Below the pieces are notes generated by a model. The model was not told the origin of the DNA. It made no database searches and worked only from the letters and a program-made list of their open reading frames with translations. From NCBI RefSeq assembly GCF_900086595.1, contig NZ_LT575472.1:779046-843045 (forward strand): a stretch of DNA of 64,000 nt. Direction: 5' to 3'. This document shows positions 61,750-64,000 of this stretch, piece after piece; within the stretch, counting starts at the first letter, position 1, and the number at the start of each line of letters is the position of its first letter. The DNA is from Clostridium nigeriense (lineage in GTDB: Bacteria > Bacillota > Clostridia > Clostridiales > Clostridiaceae). The position numbers were made by a program, and so were the translations under genes.

Positions 61750-62127
61750 TTGAAAATCTTAAGTAAAAAACAAATTGGAGAAATAATTAGATTTGGAATA
61801 GTAGGTGTACTAGCAACACTTATACAATATTTAGTTTATATATTGGGATATAATTTTATAGGAACAAATATAGCCTTTACTCTAGGTTATATAGTGAGTT
61901 TAATTTTTAATTTTATATTATCAAATTACTTTACATTTAAAACTAACCCTAACAAAGAAAAGGGATTGAAATTTTTATTAGCTCATGGATTTAATTATGG
62001 ATTGCAAATGATATTGTTAAATTTATTTAACTTTATTGGTGTACATAAAGCATTATCGCCATTTTTAGTTTATAGTATTAGTATTCCAATAAATTTTTTA
62101 TTAGTTAGAAAGGCATTAGCAAAATAA
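61750..62127 (+). CDS. GtrA family membrane protein
   Basis: This 125-residue protein has four membrane helices and the GtrA pattern IIRFGIVGVLATLIQYLVYI with the closing SIPINFLLVRK. GtrA proteins are thought to move undecaprenyl-linked sugars across the membrane for glycosylation of cell-envelope polymers. The start is TTG with TGGAGGA six bases upstream. The YfhO-like gene begins 24 bases later, so the two are very likely in one operon. Confidence 0.9.
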   Translation: MKILSKKQIGEIIRFGIVGVLATLIQYLVYILGYNFIGTNIAFTLGYIVSLIFNFILSNYFTFKTNPNKEKGLKFLLAHGFNYGLQMILLNLFNFIGVHKALSPFLVYSISIPINFLLVRKALAK

Positions 62128-62151
62128 AGAGAAGTGTGGGAGTGTGATATT

Positions 62152-64000
62152 TTGAAAAAATATCTTAAAGATATTATAATTGCAATAATAATTGGGGTTA
62201 GCCTTAGCTATATAATTTATTCCTTTCAAGGAGGAATTTTATATGGAGATTTATATAATCAAGGAATAGATTTCTTGGAATATTATAGAAGTAATAGTAG
62301 TCTATTTGGGATTGGATACAATTACAATTGGAATATAGCCTTAGGAGATAATATGTATGCCTTAGCTATATATTATTTAATGAGTCCATTTAACATAATA
62401 TTAATATTATTTAGATCATTAAAGATGGAATTAGCGCTCCCAATTTTTATAACAATTAAATTTATATTTTTAATTTATTTTGCAGCTCTTTATTTTAAAA
62501 AAGTTACATCAAATAATTTTAAATGGTATGGAGCAATATTTTATGCAGCTAGTTATTATATTTTAAATTATGGTGCTATACAAATAATGTGGTTAGATAC
62601 ATTTATCTTCCTACCATTGGTGTTATTAGGAATTGAGAATATAATAAAAAATGAGGATAGTAAGATATATATACTTAGTCTATTTTTATTTATAGCAACA
62701 GATTACTATTTAGCAGCACTTTTGGTACCACATATTGCTAGTTATGCAGTAATTAGATTTATTATTTTAAATGATACTAGTAAAAATGTATTTTCATTTA
62801 TTTGGAATATGATTAAGAAATCATTAGTAGGAGTATTACTTTCAAGTTTTGTTCTATTACCAGCAGCAGTAATTATGCTATCTTCTGCCAAAGAAACAGG
62901 AGTTACAAATAATTTTGGTACTAATATAACAAATATATTTTCACTGTTAACTGGAAATTATATTGGAGCATTAAATCAAAGTAGCAATACATATCTTACT
63001 TTAATAGGAATCCCAATATTGATTTCATTTTTAATATTTAGTAAAAATAAAAAGCCTAAATTATACTTTATTCATATAGGAATATTGATTTTAGGACTTT
63101 GTATAGAAAAGGTAAATTATATTTTAAACTTTACTTATAAGCCAGTTGGTGGAGACTTTAGATATAACTTGTTTTTAAATATATATGTTGCAATATATAT
63201 TTACTTATTTATAAAAGAAACAAGGAAAAATGAAAATATAATAATGGGTTTTGGATTCATTTCCATATTGAGCTTATTAGCTATATTATTTATTAAAAAC
63301 TTAAGCTTTGGATTAAAGTTAATAAATATAATATTTATATGTGCTTATTTATTTTTTATAGTAGTTATAAGAAAAAGATTTAAATTTTTAACTATTTTAC
63401 TAAGTGTATTTTTATTTTTTGAAGTATCACAGCAATATTCAATAGTGGTTAAAAGTTATAAAAAGGTATCAAAAGAAACGAGAGAGCAATATTCAGATGT
63501 ATTAACATATATAAAAGATAAATATGGTGAAGATGAAAGAATTGAGATAAGAGGGACAGAAATGTCAAGGAACATTTATATTGCAAATGATGCAAATGGT
63601 GTTTCTGCATATCATTCCCTTATAAATGGGAATTATAAAAAAATTAGTAGTGTATTTAGTAATACAGTTAAAGATGATGTTAGAGTTGAATTTAAAGGAA
63701 GAAATATAATATCGCAATATATTGGAACGAGTTACTATGTTACATCCTATAATTATTGTCCTTATTATAATTCAAAACTTGTAGATGAAGCATATGGTTT
63801 TTATATATTTGAAGTAGAAAATAACCCATTTAAGTTCTTTAATAAAGATTCTATTATTAAAGGAAAACTACCATTTTCTATGATTGAAAAAGATATTCTT
63901 TTATATAGTAACCTATTAATAGAAGAGGATGGAAAAGAGATAGAGTTATATGAAGATTTAGATAACAATTATTCTATTTATCCTATTGAAGAAGAAGATA
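62152..64000 (+). CDS. YfhO family membrane glycosyltransferase-like protein, 3' end missing
   Basis: The frame is open from a TTG start to the window end (about 616 residues visible; full members have about 800-900). It starts KKYLKDIIIAIIIGVSLSY and has about a dozen membrane helices. The GGILYGDLYNQGIDFLEYY loop after the first helix, WLDTFIFLPLVLLG and NYKPVGGDFRYN-like TYKPVGGDFRYNLF are typical of YfhO proteins. A large extracellular region begins near residue 430. Bacillus YfhO takes part in GlcNAc modification of lipoteichoic acid on the outer face of the membrane. GGGAG precedes the start. Partner GtrA is next to it; a CsbB-like synthase is not in the window. Confidence 0.85.
   Translation, partial: MKKYLKDIIIAIIIGVSLSYIIYSFQGGILYGDLYNQGIDFLEYYRSNSSLFGIGYNYNWNIALGDNMYALAIYYLMSPFNIILILFRSLKMELALPIFITIKFIFLIYFAALYFKKVTSNNFKWYGAIFYAASYYILNYGAIQIMWLDTFIFLPLVLLGIENIIKNEDSKIYILSLFLFIATDYYLAALLVPHIASYAVIRFIILNDTSKNVFSFIWNMIKKSLVGVLLSSFVLLPAAVIMLSSAKETGVTNNFGTNITNIFSLLTGNYIGALNQSSNTYLTLIGIPILISFLIFSKNKKPKLYFIHIGILILGLCIEKVNYILNFTYKPVGGDFRYNLFLNIYVAIYIYLFIKETRKNENIIMGFGFISILSLLAILFIKNLSFGLKLINIIFICAYLFFIVVIRKRFKFLTILLSVFLFFEVSQQYSIVVKSYKKVSKETREQYSDVLTYIKDKYGEDERIEIRGTEMSRNIYIANDANGVSAYHSLINGNYKKISSVFSNTVKDDVRVEFKGRNIISQYIGTSYYVTSYNYCPYYNSKLVDEAYGFYIFEVENNPFKFFNKDSIIKGKLPFSMIEKDILLYSNLLIEEDGKEIELYEDLDNNYSIYPIEEED

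Overview
The window looks like a chromosomal segment of a Clostridium sensu stricto species (Firmicutes). The DNA is very AT-rich and codons strongly favour A/T endings. Ribosome sites are strong GGAGG types with some GTG and TTG starts. The gene families are those of gut clostridia: a cell-wall-anchored GH101 mucin glycosidase, a MurNAc recycling operon, ROK kinases, UTRA-type GntR regulators and an OpuC transporter with a fused permease and binding protein. I saw no rRNA, tRNA, phage, IS element or CRISPR array. The organism assignment is inference.

Region 1 (1-3533) is a MurNAc salvage locus, murQ - murP - mupG - murR. murP has lost most of its membrane domain. Region 2 (3652-12192) is one 8.5 kb gene for a GT84/GH94 cyclic beta-1,2-glucan synthase-like membrane enzyme. 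Region 3 (12.2-24.2 kb) holds methylglyoxal synthase, a TetR regulator, a DUF2200 protein, a YhgE/Pip membrane protein behind tandem TetR-type operators, an MFS transporter, a nucleotide pyrophosphatase-like phosphodiesterase, and a two-component system with a Met/Cys/His-rich sensor loop next to a small secreted Gly/Met/Cys protein. A chemoreceptor with a G9 tract at its ribosome site and two tiny uncharacterised genes follow.

Region 4 (24.3-35.3 kb) reads as one carbohydrate system. It has mannose-6-phosphate isomerase, two paralogous GntR/UTRA regulators, a GH1 enzyme, a beta-glucoside-kinase-like ROK protein, a sugar ABC importer, a YesL-like protein, a cytoplasmic GH113 beta-mannanase-like hydrolase and a second ROK kinase. 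HutC-type GTNTANAC operators sit in three of its promoters. The best reading is import of beta-mannan or glucomannan oligosaccharides by the ABC transporter, hydrolysis or phosphorylation inside the cell, and entry into glycolysis through ManA.

Region 5 (35.4-46.4 kb) contains a LytTR regulator with a truncated kinase-like partner, a hybrid histidine kinase, a Cof-type HAD phosphatase, a Gfo/Idh/MocA oxidoreductase, the OpuC osmolyte transporter, a P-loop ATPase, a histidine phosphatase and an internally deleted exo/endonuclease/phosphatase gene. Region 6 (46.5-52.8 kb) is a ferric-siderophore uptake operon with a Fur-box promoter, a divergent AraC regulator and an MFS exporter. Region 7 (52.9-64 kb) is the giant LPXTG-anchored GH101 enzyme, peptide release factor 3, and a GtrA - YfhO pair; the last gene runs off the window.

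Two genes (murP and the EEP gene) keep both ends but lack their middles, and a family of AT-rich intergenic repeats carrying hairpins recurs across the window.
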